This document shows positions 34,359 through 45,115 of a stretch of 64,000 bases of DNA, one piece after another. Positions within the stretch are counted from its first letter, which is position 1. Each line of letters begins with the position of its first letter. This DNA is from Epiperipatus broadwayi (Eukaryota > Onychophora > Udeonychophora > Euonychophora > Peripatidae): NCBI GenBank assembly GCA_028023455.1, contig JAQFVV010012496.1:3286001-3350000 (forward strand), given 5' to 3'. The notes beneath the pieces are model-generated. The model saw nothing but the letters and a program-made list of their open reading frames with translations, did not search any database and was not told the DNA's origin. A program made the translations under genes and the position numbers.

Positions 34359-34620
34359 TATTGGATGAGTAGGCATTAGATAAGGATTTTATGCACAAAC
34401 CTTCCTGCATCCATTGATTACTCTGGCTTGCATTTAGTGGTACTGCTGTATGAGAATTTTGCGTAAATTGCTAAGTACAATATTTTAAATGAATAAGTGA
34501 ACATATTTAAATTTACAAAAAATAGTGAAACTGCACAAAATGATAAAAATTATTACTGATATCTTGCGAGAAACAGGTAAAAATGTAGACAAACTATAAT
34601 CAAAGCTGTATACCAAATGT

Positions 34621-34832
34621 TTAAGGATCAGCCTTTCAAGCTATTGTGCATGCGCTTTTTTACGAGTGTTAAATAAATGAATACTTTCACTCCCAACACA
34701 AGATATAGTATTTATGAAAGAATAAACTTATTCTTTCATAAATACTATATCTTGTGTTGGGAGTGAAAGTATTCATTTATTTAACACTTTTAAAAAAGCG
34801 CATGCACAATAGCTTGAAAGGCTGATCTTTAA
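34621..34832. mobile_element. Near-perfect palindromic MITE flanked by TTAA
   Basis: The arms GGATCAGCCTTTCAAGC and GCTTGAAAGGCTGATC bound a palindrome that continues through CACTCCCAACACAAGATA and its complement, with the centre near 34727. TTAA flanks both ends (34621-34624, 34829-34832), the target duplication of piggyBac-type transposons. Arms are about 100 bases with very few mismatches, indicating a fairly recent insertion. No coding capacity. Confidence 0.7.
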
Positions 34833-35079
34833 TGTATTACAATTTATAAACATAGCGCTATAAAATAAATGCTTATTTACAAATGTTTATGTGAAAAATA
34901 TATATCAGGCCAAATAATGCTGTGGTAATATTAATATTTAAAATGATGAAAAGGAATATATTAAAATTTACAAACCTGTTTTATATTAGTTCTATACAAG
35001 ATATTTATTAATATCATTAATTCCTCTATAAGAAACTTTGGACTCACACCAACAACAAAAAAAAGCTGGATTTAAAAAT

Positions 35080-35960
35080 AGTTTTAGCATAATAAATCAT
35101 ATTCAGATATTAAGAGTTGTTTCCGATTACGAAAAGGTTTGCCTTCATAAAAAGTTTTACATAGTAGATCATATTCAAGTATTAAGAGAAGTTATAAAGA
35201 AGATTTTGAAAAACCATTTGACTCTGTAAACATTTCTGCAGTGGTTAAAGTCTTTGAAACATCACGATATTGTTGAAATTTATATAATATTTATCAAAGT
35301 GAAACCACAATGATTAGATTGCATGGTGACACTAAGAGTCATACTGATGAGATGAATAACAAGATGTTTCTATATCTCAAAAACTTTTTTATAATAGTTT
35401 TAAGAAAGTATTTTCTTGATTAAAATAAGCTGCTATGTGAATAAAAATAGAGATTATTTAGGTTATCTATATTTTTTCAGATAATGTAGTTCTCTTTACA
35501 AAGAATACTTCAGAGCCTCGAAAAACGTTATAAGAATTATCAGTAAGAAACAATAAAGCAGATTAGGAATACATGCTAAAAAGACATGTAAAAAAGATAA
35601 AATATATTGCTTACATTGCTACAACAGATGGAAACAAAATGAATGAAATTAATCAAACTTGGACAAAGTAGGTTTGGCATAAGTGTAAATATGCCTATAC
35701 ACTTGGGAACATTTTTTTAAAATTTGAACCTTAATTGAAAAGTATTACAGAGATTTCAGCCCACACAACAAAGAAGGGAGAGATGTATGTTAGTAGTAAC
35801 TAGAAAAGATCGAAAATGAAATAGGTGAGTGTGAGAGAGATACTGAAATTGAATTAGATTGTGCATAAGAATAAACTGGATGTGTTATTAGCAGGAGTGT
35901 TGTGACAAGGCTGGATAAGAGAAATTAAATTAAACTTGGCGAGACCAACCAAAAGTGGAT
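35080..35960 (+). mobile_element. RTE-like retrotransposon remnant
   Basis: Heavily decayed plus-strand copy. Recognisable pieces: the DYEKAFDSV-like segment near 35195, RLHGDTKS near 35317, a GIKI- and Y-F-x-DNVVLF-like active-site region near 35460-35500, and RREMYV near 35775 followed by KRSK, matching RSMERCMLGVTRRDRK of better copies. Stops throughout. The 63-codon frame at 35038 is a chance fragment of it. Confidence 0.6.
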
Positions 35961-36089
35961 TATTTGAAAATAATGATGAGAATAATATTATGCTGCTTAT
36001 ATTTTTAATATGCAATATGCTAAGCTTAAAATTCTCTATCCAAAACTGAGATAGGAAAACAAACATAACTTTTAGTTAAATGGCTTTGG

Positions 36090-36215
36090 GTTGGTATTTT
36101 TAGATCTAGTGTCTGAACCTACCCTGGCACCTCTCTGAGGTGTGCCAAAGCACGAAACCATGGTCAGGGGTTGGGGGGGGGTTCCTGACAGAGATATTTT
36201 ATATACTTTCTCTGG
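36090..36215 (+). mobile_element. Family D hammerhead repeat, single unit
   Basis: TTTTTAGATCTAGTGTCTGAA upstream of the ribozyme corresponds to TTTTAGATCTAGCGTCTGAA on the minus strand at about 62314-62335, and AGAGATATTTTATATACTTT downstream resembles the other side. Boundaries are approximate. A G run (36173-36181) follows the ribozyme. Confidence 0.55.
36125..36172 (+). ncRNA. Hammerhead ribozyme variant, family D
   Basis: Helix I ACCTCT/AGGGGT, core CTGAGGT, helix II GTGC-CAAA-GCAC (perfect), GAAA, self-complementary helix III ACCATGGT, C, then AGGGGT. The core differs from CTGATGA at the last three positions, as in both other family D copies. Helix II differs from the 62.4-kb copy (GAGC/GCTC) by a compensating pair. 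Confidence 0.65.
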
Positions 36216-36219
36216 CTAA

Positions 36220-37300
36220 GCATTTAACACAAAGCTTGTTGAGGAATTGGTAATCCTCATTGTTTATAATATAGTTCTATGTTTGTATGAAAACATTTCT
36301 TCAATGCTCTCTTAACGTAATTTATTCCACCAAGATTTAAAGCGATATCCTAAACTTTAAAGAGCTCTTTAGGTGATACAAGGCTGGATACACATCTGCT
36401 GAAAACAATAATAATAATTTTGTGAAGACAAAAAAAAAAAAAAAAACTAATAATAACGCACAAAAAGAACATTAGACAATTACTTTCTTTTTCGTCAATC
36501 ATCGTTTTTTGACTTGAAAGTTTTCTGTGCAGTCATTATTACATGTGATTGGCTGTTATATACGCATTTTTACGGCGCATCTTATAAAGCTTTCTTCCTT
36601 TTACGTTATTATTGTCATTCATTATTAAAGTTTATTAATCTGTGCTTTACAAATTATACAATCTTTGAATAAAATATGCAGCATACGTTGTAAAATCTGC
36701 CATATTATAAAAACGGACATTTTTAAATTAATAATTAAAAAAAATACAATTATTAAGTTGTTTTTTTTTTTAAAAAAATCATGAGTAGGAATAGGTCTTT
36801 CCTTCTTCTCCAACAAGCAGCAAGTTTAGTCAGATTTCCCCTCCAAGGCATCAACCAGATTTCTGATACAGAGGTACAAAGATAAGCTTTCCCCAACATT
36901 TGTTCTTTCTAACCAGCTGATGTTTAACACAAAGAAAAAGCAACAAACTGAAGGTTATTATGGAAGGACGTGAGTCATCTTTTCTGATCTCCCACTAATC
37001 AATCGCTGGTCACCCTACATTCGCAACAAGTAAATTGTTAATTAAAGGATTAAATATATATACTGTCAGTGTTACTAATTAGTTATTAAAATCTTCAGTA
37101 ATTAGTAATACTTTAAATGAAAAAAATATATAGCCACGCACTAGTATTTACACTAAAATATATTTCAATTACGGATTAAATGTAAACAACAACAAAAAAA
37201 GGAATACTTTACACAGCGCTTACGCATATAAGCCCACAATAGCCCAAACCTCAAAAATGTGATTCACAATTGTTACAATTTTAAAATTCTTCACAAATCT
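36220..37300. other. No feature recognised
   Basis: A/T-rich; A run near 36429-36446. A CAAT-like TGATTGGCTG at 36548 matches the 61.4-kb repeat only over this short motif. Confidence 0.4.
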
Positions 37301-37304
37301 TAAT

Positions 37305-37965
37305 TGATGTGTCAAACTTACTGCCGTCAAAACTTTGACACAAACCACTTGATGAAAGTATATTAATAATTTTTATTAGTCATTCATTAGACTAGATATT
37401 ATCTATTTAATGAATAATAATTCTGTAGTGTAATTTTCTCTACACGACTCTCATACAAGATAGAGACTAGTTTCTATCCGCTTTTAACACCTTATGGAGG
37501 GCTGTAATCATAAACATATGACCAAAGATGTGAAAAAATATATATAATTCCCCAAGATGCACATTTCATGCAGAACCTGCACTCATCAGTTGGCCCACAT
37601 CACCTAATCTTATACATCTTTATTATTGTTCACTATATAGAGATGGGGAAATACTACAGTTTAGTTGATGAGTGCCAAACTTAATGCCCTCACAACTTTG
37701 ACACAAACCACTTGACTGAAATATATTATTCATTTTTATTAGTCATTTCATTAGACTAGAGATTATCTATTTAATGAATAGTATTTCTGTAGTGTTATTT
37801 TCATTACACCAATGTCACTCAAGATAAGGAATGGTTTCCATCTGCTTTTGATACCTTGTGGAGGAATCTAATCAAAAATATATGACCAAAGACATTCCAC
37901 CATTCTAAGGTAGAGCCACCTATGCATGCTTAAATAATTAATGCTCGTTAGATATAGTGTCAACT
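37305..37965 (-). mobile_element. Tandem dimer (period 363 bp) carrying a diverged hammerhead
   Basis: AACTTTGACACAAACCACTTGA recurs 363 bases apart in slightly different form (from 37331 and 37694), with long similarity on both sides (TTAGACTAGA, CTATTTAATGAATA, ATATGACCAAAGA). The first copy is followed by a hammerhead of family A type; the second is cut off just before it. A head-to-tail unit of a few hundred bases with one ribozyme per unit is retrozyme-like. Target duplication not found. Confidence 0.6.
37549..37612 (-). ncRNA. Type I hammerhead ribozyme, diverged family A relative
   Basis: Minus strand: GGGCCAA, CTGATGA, helix II GTGCA/TGCAT (U-A swapped to A-U relative to GTGCT/AGCAT), GAAA, helix III ATGTGCAT, cleavage C, TTGGGG. 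The paired changes in helix II preserve pairing. Core intact; good candidate for activity in dimeric form. Confidence 0.8.
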
Positions 37966-38224
37966 AAATCTCCAGAGTTCGTTTTTTATTATTATTAAAA
38001 AATGTAATTTATTCTTGGTTACAATTCAAATATACAGAGTATTTAACATGGTGCATTTTTTGATTAAAATCAAAGATCGGTTACAAAGAAGGTAGATTTA
38101 GAATGTCTTGGTTTCCGAGATGGTCCCTCATCGTCTAGAAAATTGCAGCTGGCCCAGGTGTCTCGATGCAGCCACTCCGGCGCCAGCAGTCTATCTCTTT
38201 TTTTAATATTAGTAATGATTGATA

Positions 38225-38870
38225 TAAAAACTTTCTGTGCGCTATGACACCCGATTGATCACAAGCTTACATCTGGTGAGCCACACAGCAAATAATAAAA
38301 AAATAGCCATTCTAATTGTGGAAAAGGTGGTACTTTTTAATGCCTTGCTTAAGGGCCCCAGGAAGAGGCATTTGTAAAATAGGTGCATTGTTTCTTCATC
38401 AATCTTGCATAATTGACACAAGGAATCGAACCTGCGATAGCCCCTCCTCCAAACCAGAAAGTTGACTTGTAGGTAAGGAGGTTTATGACAAAATCCACAT
38501 ATTTAGGCTTGAGCAGCCAGAGTCTGGACTTTTGGATTATCAATTTATTGTTAAGTTCAAGTTCTGTAGGATTGGCACTTTGTGTAGGGTACAATAATTT
38601 ATATATCTCCCAGTAGGTTTTTTTTGCCTTCCAGCATTTTCGGTGATATTTGGACAACCCTTGATACATGTTCCCTGATGTTGTGAGTCCATGCACTTAA
38701 GATTAGTAGTGGAGTGTTCGTAGGCTCAAATGGCGAGATCCCGTTTTCTTCTATCACCTTCACATGAGTGACCCGCAATACAGCAATTGCCTTTTGGATA
38801 TAGAAATGGCTAGAAGCCTTTCTCCTTAAAGAATCTCTTGAAATGTACATAATCTAGCACAACCATCATT
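38225..38870 (-). mobile_element. LINE 3' end with zinc-knuckle (zf-RVT-like) tail
   Basis: The minus strand reads KTYWEIYKLLYPTQS, ANPTELELNNKLI, LWLLKPKYVDFVINLLTYK, then after a frameshift near 38475 NFLVWRRGYRRFDSLCQLC, KIDEETMHLFYKCLFLGP. The C-x2-C ... E-E-T-x-H-L-F-x-x-C pattern is the cysteine-histidine motif found at the C-terminus of several LINE reverse transcriptases (zf-RVT). A separate lineage from the RTE copies. Frameshifted and truncated. Confidence 0.6.
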
Positions 38871-38879
38871 ACTTCCTTA

Positions 38880-40020
38880 ACACTATAATAATTATTTGAT
38901 AAATTTTTAAAATATTGTACAATTATATGTCTGACATTGAATCTATATTTTAGTGATCCCAAATCCAAACCAACAGCAGATACTTTTGATCATTGACAAA
39001 AGAATGTTATTTTCCCTAACAAACTAACATATGACTCTTAGTTTGAGTTTAACATCAACATTAATATAAATCAACAACTTTATCACTCTAAATCTGCAGC
39101 CATTTATGCAAGTAAGATTAATCAATGGAAATTAGAAGCTACTGTGAATTAAATTAGTTGTTTAGTTACAAGCTGCGCTTTGCAAGCAAAGAGTACTGAA
39201 TTGCACGTTATTTAGTAACCATCTTTTTTTTACTAAAGAACTCAAATTAATGTGCTTTTATACCTATATATATATCATACTCTAGATCAATGACCATACA
39301 TTTTATTAACTTATAGTTCCGCTCTCTGATTGCCTGATGGTGTCTCGGGAATCGATCCAGATATGAATAGCAAATTGAATCTTACTATGTTTTACGTAGG
39401 ACTGTATAATAAATATTTATTCTGTACAATGAAATTGTGATGACTTTTGAACATAACCGTATTGCAACAATGTATTGCTGCGGACATATTTTGTAGGTAT
39501 TTAATTAGGATGATTAAAGTTTTACTTTAAAACTAAAAAAAATAATTATTGTCATAATTTTTTTTTAATAAATTAAGACTACAGTTCATAATAACTGCAG
39601 TAAAAATAAAAAATGAAATTCTAAGTAGATTGACAAGCAAATTTGACGAGCTAGAATAAAGAGTTGCAAACAAAATTAACGTCAGTTAAATCTTGAAAAT
39701 GCGGAAATCATGGAAGTGAGAGAAAAAAATTATAGGAAATATCAATTAATAATGAAAATAGAACATTTCTTAAAAATTTGAAGTATTAAACAGAAATTCA
39801 TCATGACAATCCTACAACGTGAAATATTTATGAGAATATTTTATTCAAAAAGACTATTAAGTCAAAATAATAATTTTAAAAACTGAAATTTCATCACATC
39901 TCTACTATTTGGGGATTAAAACAATACTTTATCATAGAATGAAAGTTTAAAACGAAAATAATTAAAATAATGGGTTACGATTGTATTGACTAATTTTTTC
40001 ACTTAGAAACAACATGACAT
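38880..40020. other. A/T-rich stretch, no gene recognised
   Basis: No supported gene, RNA or repeat family. Confidence 0.45.
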
Positions 40021-40025
40021 ACACC

Positions 40026-41131
40026 ACGTTTCCCTGAAAATAAGAACTAACCAGAAAACAAGCCCTGATATGATTTTTCAGGACACCTAAGCCCTACCCC
40101 AAACATAAGCCCTAATTAATAGATAGCTGTTGTTTGCCTTTAAGGGTCACAATTGACATATTGAATTATAATGTAATGAATATATAATTAAACAATGTTA
40201 TTGACATTAATGCTTTAAATAAATGATAATAAAAATTATATGGTACTTACGTATTTTACCTTCAACCATTTTCTCCAATAATTCTACATGTATAGAGAAA
40301 CAGTTTAGCTACCACAAGCCAGTACATTGGACCAATTAAAATTTTATTTGTATTTTTAGGTACTTATTTTATTTAATACTCTGATTTAGTTTTGACGTTT
40401 TATCATGATAGCTTTTAAATATTCAAAATAAAAGGAAAATTACTTTGATTCATTTTTTTTCCTCCTAAAAGACTAAATAACAGAACTGATTTTACTAATC
40501 AAAGTTTAGCTTAAGTTAAGTCAATCTTTTTCCTAAAGAAAAGTTTTTAAAATGATATCCAAGCAGGGCTATTATAAAGTGGGCACAATGTGTAAGCTTG
40601 GTAAGGATAGACGTTGTTGTACCAGATACAAATCGCCGTAATTCAATATGTTGGGTGTAATGGACATACTTAATGTGCATGTCTGAAATATAGAATCATT
40701 TTCTGAATTTTTATGCTTCTATTTTTTTTTTGTTGCTTTTGTGCGGCCAAACTATTCTTAACTGTAATCATTTTTGTTGCCATTCCTGCCTCACAACTTG
40801 ATTTAATGATAAATTCAAACAGAATATTTCGATCCGCAGATAAGAGGAGTGCAAAAAGAAAGCTATTCTGGTGAATACATGAGAGGAATTGTGAATGGCC
40901 ACCAAAATAAAAATCTTACAACTTTTTGTAAAAAGAAGTACTTGAATAAATGGAGATTTTTCTACATGAAAAAATAAGACATCCCCCGCAAATAAGCTCT
41001 ACCGGTCTATCCAGTGCTAGATATGGATTTTGTGCAGAAGCCTTCTGGCATTCTGGCTTACACTGAGTAACACTACTATATGGAGACGAGCAAAAATTAA
41101 TATGACCGGATCTTATTTTCGGGGAAACATG
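40026..41131. mobile_element. DNA transposon relic with GTTTCCC-GAAAATAAG inverted ends
   Basis: The left end CACGTTTCCCTGAAAATAAG and right end CTTATTTTCGGGGAAACATG are inverted copies. Inside the left end are the repeated AAATAAGCCCT-like phrases (ACAAGCCCTGATATG, CATAAGCCCTAATTAA) typical of a widespread animal DNA transposon family. The interior has no intact transposase. A family B fragment (about 41017-41097) is inserted near the right end. I do not assign a superfamily. Confidence 0.6.
41017..41097 (+). mobile_element. Family B fragment inside DNA transposon
   Basis: CTAGATATGGATTTTGTGC, GCCTTCTGGCATTCTGGC and GAGTAACACTACTATATGG match the terminal part of family B. No ribozyme. Possible short flanks ACCGGTCT and ACCGGATCT. 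Younger than the transposon around it. Confidence 0.55.
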
Positions 41132-41139
41132 ATAAAAGT

Positions 41140-41840
41140 GTTTGTTTTTTCTAAAAAATAATGATTACTAATTTCTATGACTTGGTGTTTCAGATTTTAA
41201 ATTATTACACATAAAAACGGACATATTCATTAACTGTCTATATTATGTATAAAACAGTTGATCAAAGACATCAGAAGTGTGAATCTTGTTATGAAGAATA
41301 ATTAGTTATTTTTGTTTGGAGATGGGAAGAAAACATGAATACTGGAATTACTAAATCAATATACTAAGGTAATAATTATCTTCAAATTTTAGATATTAGC
41401 TAAGTATGAATTTCTTGCAACTCACACTAAAAGATATTCAACCAACTTCAACTGTTTGTGAAGAATTCTTAAATAATAAAAAAAATTATTAGGTATTAAT
41501 TCATTAAAAATTAAATAATTCAAGATATTATGGTATAAATGTCACAGATTCTATAACAGTCTTATATGGTGGTTAACTCATAATGCATTTTAAATATGTA
41601 AAACCTAACAGTTTAAATATTCAGACATTTCTGAAGTTATTCCATTAAAATAAATTTTAATAATAACAAAGTAACAAGTTAATAATAATGTTTCTCATTA
41701 GCTAGCAGGCATTCCCTTAATCTCGATAGCATATACATCAGCTAATATATGTATAGAAGCGGTTGTCATTTTAGATAATAATTCAAAAAATTTATCAGTT
41801 TTATTAGTGTAAAAATATGGTTGTTTTACAATAGCATGTT
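41140..41840. other. No feature recognised
   Basis: A/T-rich flank of the C+G-richer patch that follows. Confidence 0.45.
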
Positions 41841-41844
41841 GAAA

Positions 41845-42360
41845 CCACCGGAGGGCGTTATTTCTATGCTAGCGCACAGAAATATGCCGTTTAGGTGGCC
41901 GCCTCCGCCACTATCGAACGTTCTATTTCTAACGCGTAAGCCTAGAAATAGTCTGTTGATACGGGGGAGGGCACCGGCTGACTGTGTTTATTTCTATGCC
42001 AATGCACAGAAACGTGAACATTTAGCCAATCTTGCCGCAGAAGCTATCGTGTCAGCTTACGGCTCAGATTCGGGCTAAGCATTTCGGACTAGCGATCATA
42101 TTTCACTTTTGTTTACAGTATTGTCTGAGGGTGGCTGGAATTACGATTGTCAAAACTATTTTAATATTCATTAAGACCACCTCCCCCTCTATCTCGCATC
42201 TTTTAGGAAGGTCTACTAACAATTATCAGCAGAGTCTCATGCTTCCCTAGCCCCCATTTCCTGCTGAAAAAATGGGCCAAGTGTAGTTCAAAGCGCGCTT
42301 CCCATCAAATCACGCTCTAAGTCACGTTTCGTGCGACAACAACTGCGAGCTGATTAATCG
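41845..42360. promoter_or_regulatory. C+G-richer, CpG-containing patch (possible promoter or untranslated exon)
   Basis: This stretch has clearly higher C+G and more CpG than anything around it (GAACG, AACGCG, ATACGGGGG, CGCGCTT, ATCACGC). It contains a repeated inverted phrase: TTATTTCTATGCTAGCGC and TTATTTCTATGCCAATGC, each followed by ACAGAAA. An 85-codon plus frame (41821-42078) crosses it but resembles no protein I know. No TATA box is obvious. No mobile-element hallmarks are present, so host regulatory DNA is the best guess. Confidence 0.35.
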
Positions 42361-42469
42361 AATAGCTGCAAAAAATAGGACAACTTGTTTTGCCGAATGT
42401 CAAAGAAAGAACAAGGATTCTTCTCTGACTGCTGGAACCGGCGGTGGTTTATCAAACAAAACACCTTGA

Positions 42470-43420
42470 AGCTGCATACCTGCTGTGTTTTTTTTTTTTT
42501 TTGCCTGAAGAGCCCAAAAAGTTTCTTTTAATTGCCGTATAGATTGATGTTTTTGAGGGAGAATTACCGTCAAAACTTGGTCAATCTTCGAGTTGTTGGC
42601 ATTCCGTTCTGTTAGCAATTGCAAACACCCTTCCCTTCCCCCCCCTCTCCCAAAGTTGGACTTTGGCTTGTAAATGTTACCGTTAAACGGACAATAGATT
42701 TATTTATCAAAATAAAAACAAAACAAACCGAAAAAAAGAAAGAAGAAGTAGTTGAATCGGCTGATTTTTTGTTTGTCGTACAATACCGAACCGAAAATAG
42801 AAAAGAGTTTAATGAGAATTAAATCAAAACAAACAAAAAATCGGTTAACTACTTTTTAAAAATCATTGGTTTTAATCGATCCGTTTTTTTTTGGTTTTGG
42901 TTTTTTTTTTTTTTGTTGTTTGGGGTAGCCAAAATAGATTTGATAGCCGCCGTACTTTTATTTTAAATGTGATAAACAACAACAACCAAAAAAAAAAAAA
43001 ACAAAAAAATACGTAGACGGTAAAAAAAAAAAAAAAAAACCCGTCCCCTTTGAAAATATAAATAATAAAAAAAAAGAATCAAAAGCCAAAAAAATGAAGT
43101 ACTTTTTTTTTGTAAATTCATTTATTTGTAATTTTTTTGTTTATGCATTTGTTTATTTTTGTTTTTTTGTTTTGGTCGTGTTTAAACAAAAAATTTGATT
43201 TGATATTACTTTTATAAATGTGATAAACAAAAAAAAATCAAAAAACCAAAGCCAACCAAAAAAAAAAAGAAAAGAAACTCGGCCCCGGCAACATTATATT
43301 TATCTTTGTTTACAAACCGAGCCCGCCCTCCAGCGGTTTCAACACGCTATTGGAAAACAATCAAAAATATCAATTGTACCAAAAAAAAAAATCAATAAAC
43401 AAAATCACGAAAACATTAAA
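42470..43420. repeat. Homopolymer-rich low-complexity region
   Basis: Successive A and T runs broken by short CC, GG and CAAA groups, plus a C-rich tract near 42636. Open frames here (42619-42822, 43220-43438) are lysine- or phenylalanine-rich products of the runs. Confidence 0.75.
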
Positions 43421-43874
43421 TTATTTATTTTGCTTTAATATTGCTATTAAAATAAAGGGCAAAATTGATAATTATATTGAAACTGGGGCAATAGTTTGAA
43501 AGTTGTATTTTTGTGTTGTTTTTTGGAAATTCAATTTTAAAATAAATGCACAAACTAATTTTATTATTTTCAAGGAAAATGATTATTATCTAAAGATTAA
43601 TGAAAATTATAAAAATGATTCAAACAATTTTAATCCGTAATAAAAATCAGGATTAAAAACATTCTAACTCACATTAAAAATTTAAACTTTTTTTTATAAA
43701 ATAAAATTTAAAAAAAGAGAGAGAAATTACATTAGGTAAATATAAATTAAAATATCCAATCCTCTTTCATTTTATTTGTATTATTATTTCAAATAAATTC
43801 TAAATAATGCATATATTTTCCACAATGTTATTTTAAGGTATTTATTTATATAGCACTATGTTAATAAATTGTGA

Positions 43875-44100
43875 ATTAGTGATCAGGCTAATGCAAATGC
43901 GTTTTAAAGATTTTAAACTATATGTAAATGAATACTCTCGTCCTCAAACACAAGATAAAGTCTTTATGAAAAAACAATGAATCCATCTATCTTTTCAACC
44001 TAAATGCTTAAGTATGGGCCAATCTTAAGTGTTTGGAATGAGAGTAGTCATTTACATACAGTTTAAAATCTGTAAAGCACATGTGCATTAGCCTGAACAC
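43875..44100. repeat. Palindromic MITE related to 3345-4032
   Basis: CAGGCTAATGCAAATGCG on the left and CACATGTGCATTAGCCTG on the right, with AAACTATATGTAAATGA and its complement inside. A single copy of AATCCATCTATC and AATCTTAAG blocks shared with the 3.4-kb palindrome. Confidence 0.6.
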
Positions 44101-44214
44101 TTATTTACAATTACAATGTTATTTTATTAAAGTAAGGTATATATATAAACATAAAATATAAGTTTCTTGCATGTTTGTGTAAATAAACAAGAAATAAAAT
44201 AATAAATAATTTAT

Positions 44215-44275
44215 ATTATATAGCTTTGAAGAAGACCGCCAAACAGTCAAAAGTTTCAGATATTTCAATAAAAAA
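44215..44275 (+). repeat. Penelope-type terminal motif, degenerate
   Basis: TTTGAAGAAGACCGCC...CAGTCAAAAGTTTC followed by AATAAA resembles pseudo-LTR motifs of Penelope-like elements. Helix II is only partly complementary; no active ribozyme expected. Confidence 0.4.
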
Positions 44276-44669
44276 CTGTGAAAAGTGCAAAACTAACGTT
44301 ATTTTAAAATTTATTTAAACACAAGATGTATCCGGCCTATGTAAAGATCATCTTTTTTTTAATTGGTTGCTTTAACAAATTTTTTTAAAGATTTAACGTA
44401 AATTAAACAAAAGATTTTAATATTATAGAAATAAATGTGAGAATAAAGGCTATCTTTTTTTAATTGGTTGTTTTAACAATTTTTTTTTTTTTAAGATTTA
44501 ATGTAAATTAATAAAATGTAGCCAGCCTGAAAAGCTGTCATACTTACTTTGAATAAAATGCTCACAATCAAATGAAGCCTTGAAATTAAAATGTTTTTAT
44601 TATACCAGTTATATTTAATATATGAATTTGACATCATTCCGCATAATTATTAATGGCAGAATTAGCGTG

Positions 44670-45115
44670 AACTACATAATATCAAACTACATGACTTCAT
44701 TCTAATTAAAACTAAATGTAAACATGGTACTATAGCATCTACTTCCCCCTCCCCATCACTAAATATCACATCTCAAACATGAATTTATGTAGTACTGTAA
44801 TCACATTTTGTTCACAATTTAAATATTATATCTATTCAATTCAGTACTGTAATTAAACGTACATGTAGTGATCTTTTTCTGAATGTGAACAATGCAATAT
44901 TAAACTACACAATTTCAATTATATGCTAATCAAAACTAAGTGTAAACTATGTACTATAGCAGCTATTTCTTTCCCCTCATTAAATATCACATTTTTCAAA
45001 CATGAATTTATGTATTGTATTCACATTTTCTTCGCAATTTAAATACTATACCTATTCAGTTCTGTACTGTAGTTAAAATCACATGTACTGATTTTTTTCT
45101 GAGCATGTTATATTA
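44670..45115. repeat. Tandem duplication, period about 225 bp
   Basis: AAACTAAATGTAAACATGGT ... CAAACATGAATTTATGTA ... TACTGTAATTAAACGTACAT is followed by a diverged second copy. No ribozyme core visible. Confidence 0.6.

Larger units (their letters stand above)
33438..34465. mobile_element. Family B hammerhead repeat, complete 1,028-bp insertion
   Basis: A minus-oriented part (33438-33660) with one ribozyme is joined head-to-head to plus-oriented sequence with two ribozymes 439 bases apart (cleavage sites at about 33913 and 34352). It begins TTAAACCACTAAACATCACA and ends GAGAATTTTGCGTA. Flanked by AATGGCTAAGTA (33426-33437) and AATTGCTAAGTA (34466-34477), a 12-bp duplication with one mismatch. 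No reading frame. The tandem unit with a ribozyme in each copy is the retrozyme arrangement. Confidence 0.8.

Noticed and set aside
33438-34465. Family B as a cut-and-paste DNA transposon with CAGGCAAAACTCTCC inverted ends
   Set aside because: Some copies do look like that, but others are direct tandems, 5'-truncated to under 100 bp, or have only one such end, and duplications vary from 11 to 13 bp with A/T-rich targets. Retrotransposition with template switching explains all copies better.
41821-42078. 85-codon plus ORF as a first coding exon
   Set aside because: No known domain, no Kozak-like or donor context that I can defend; kept only as part of a possible regulatory patch.
42619-43438. 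Lysine-rich short ORFs as coding exons
   Set aside because: They are translations of A runs in low-complexity DNA.
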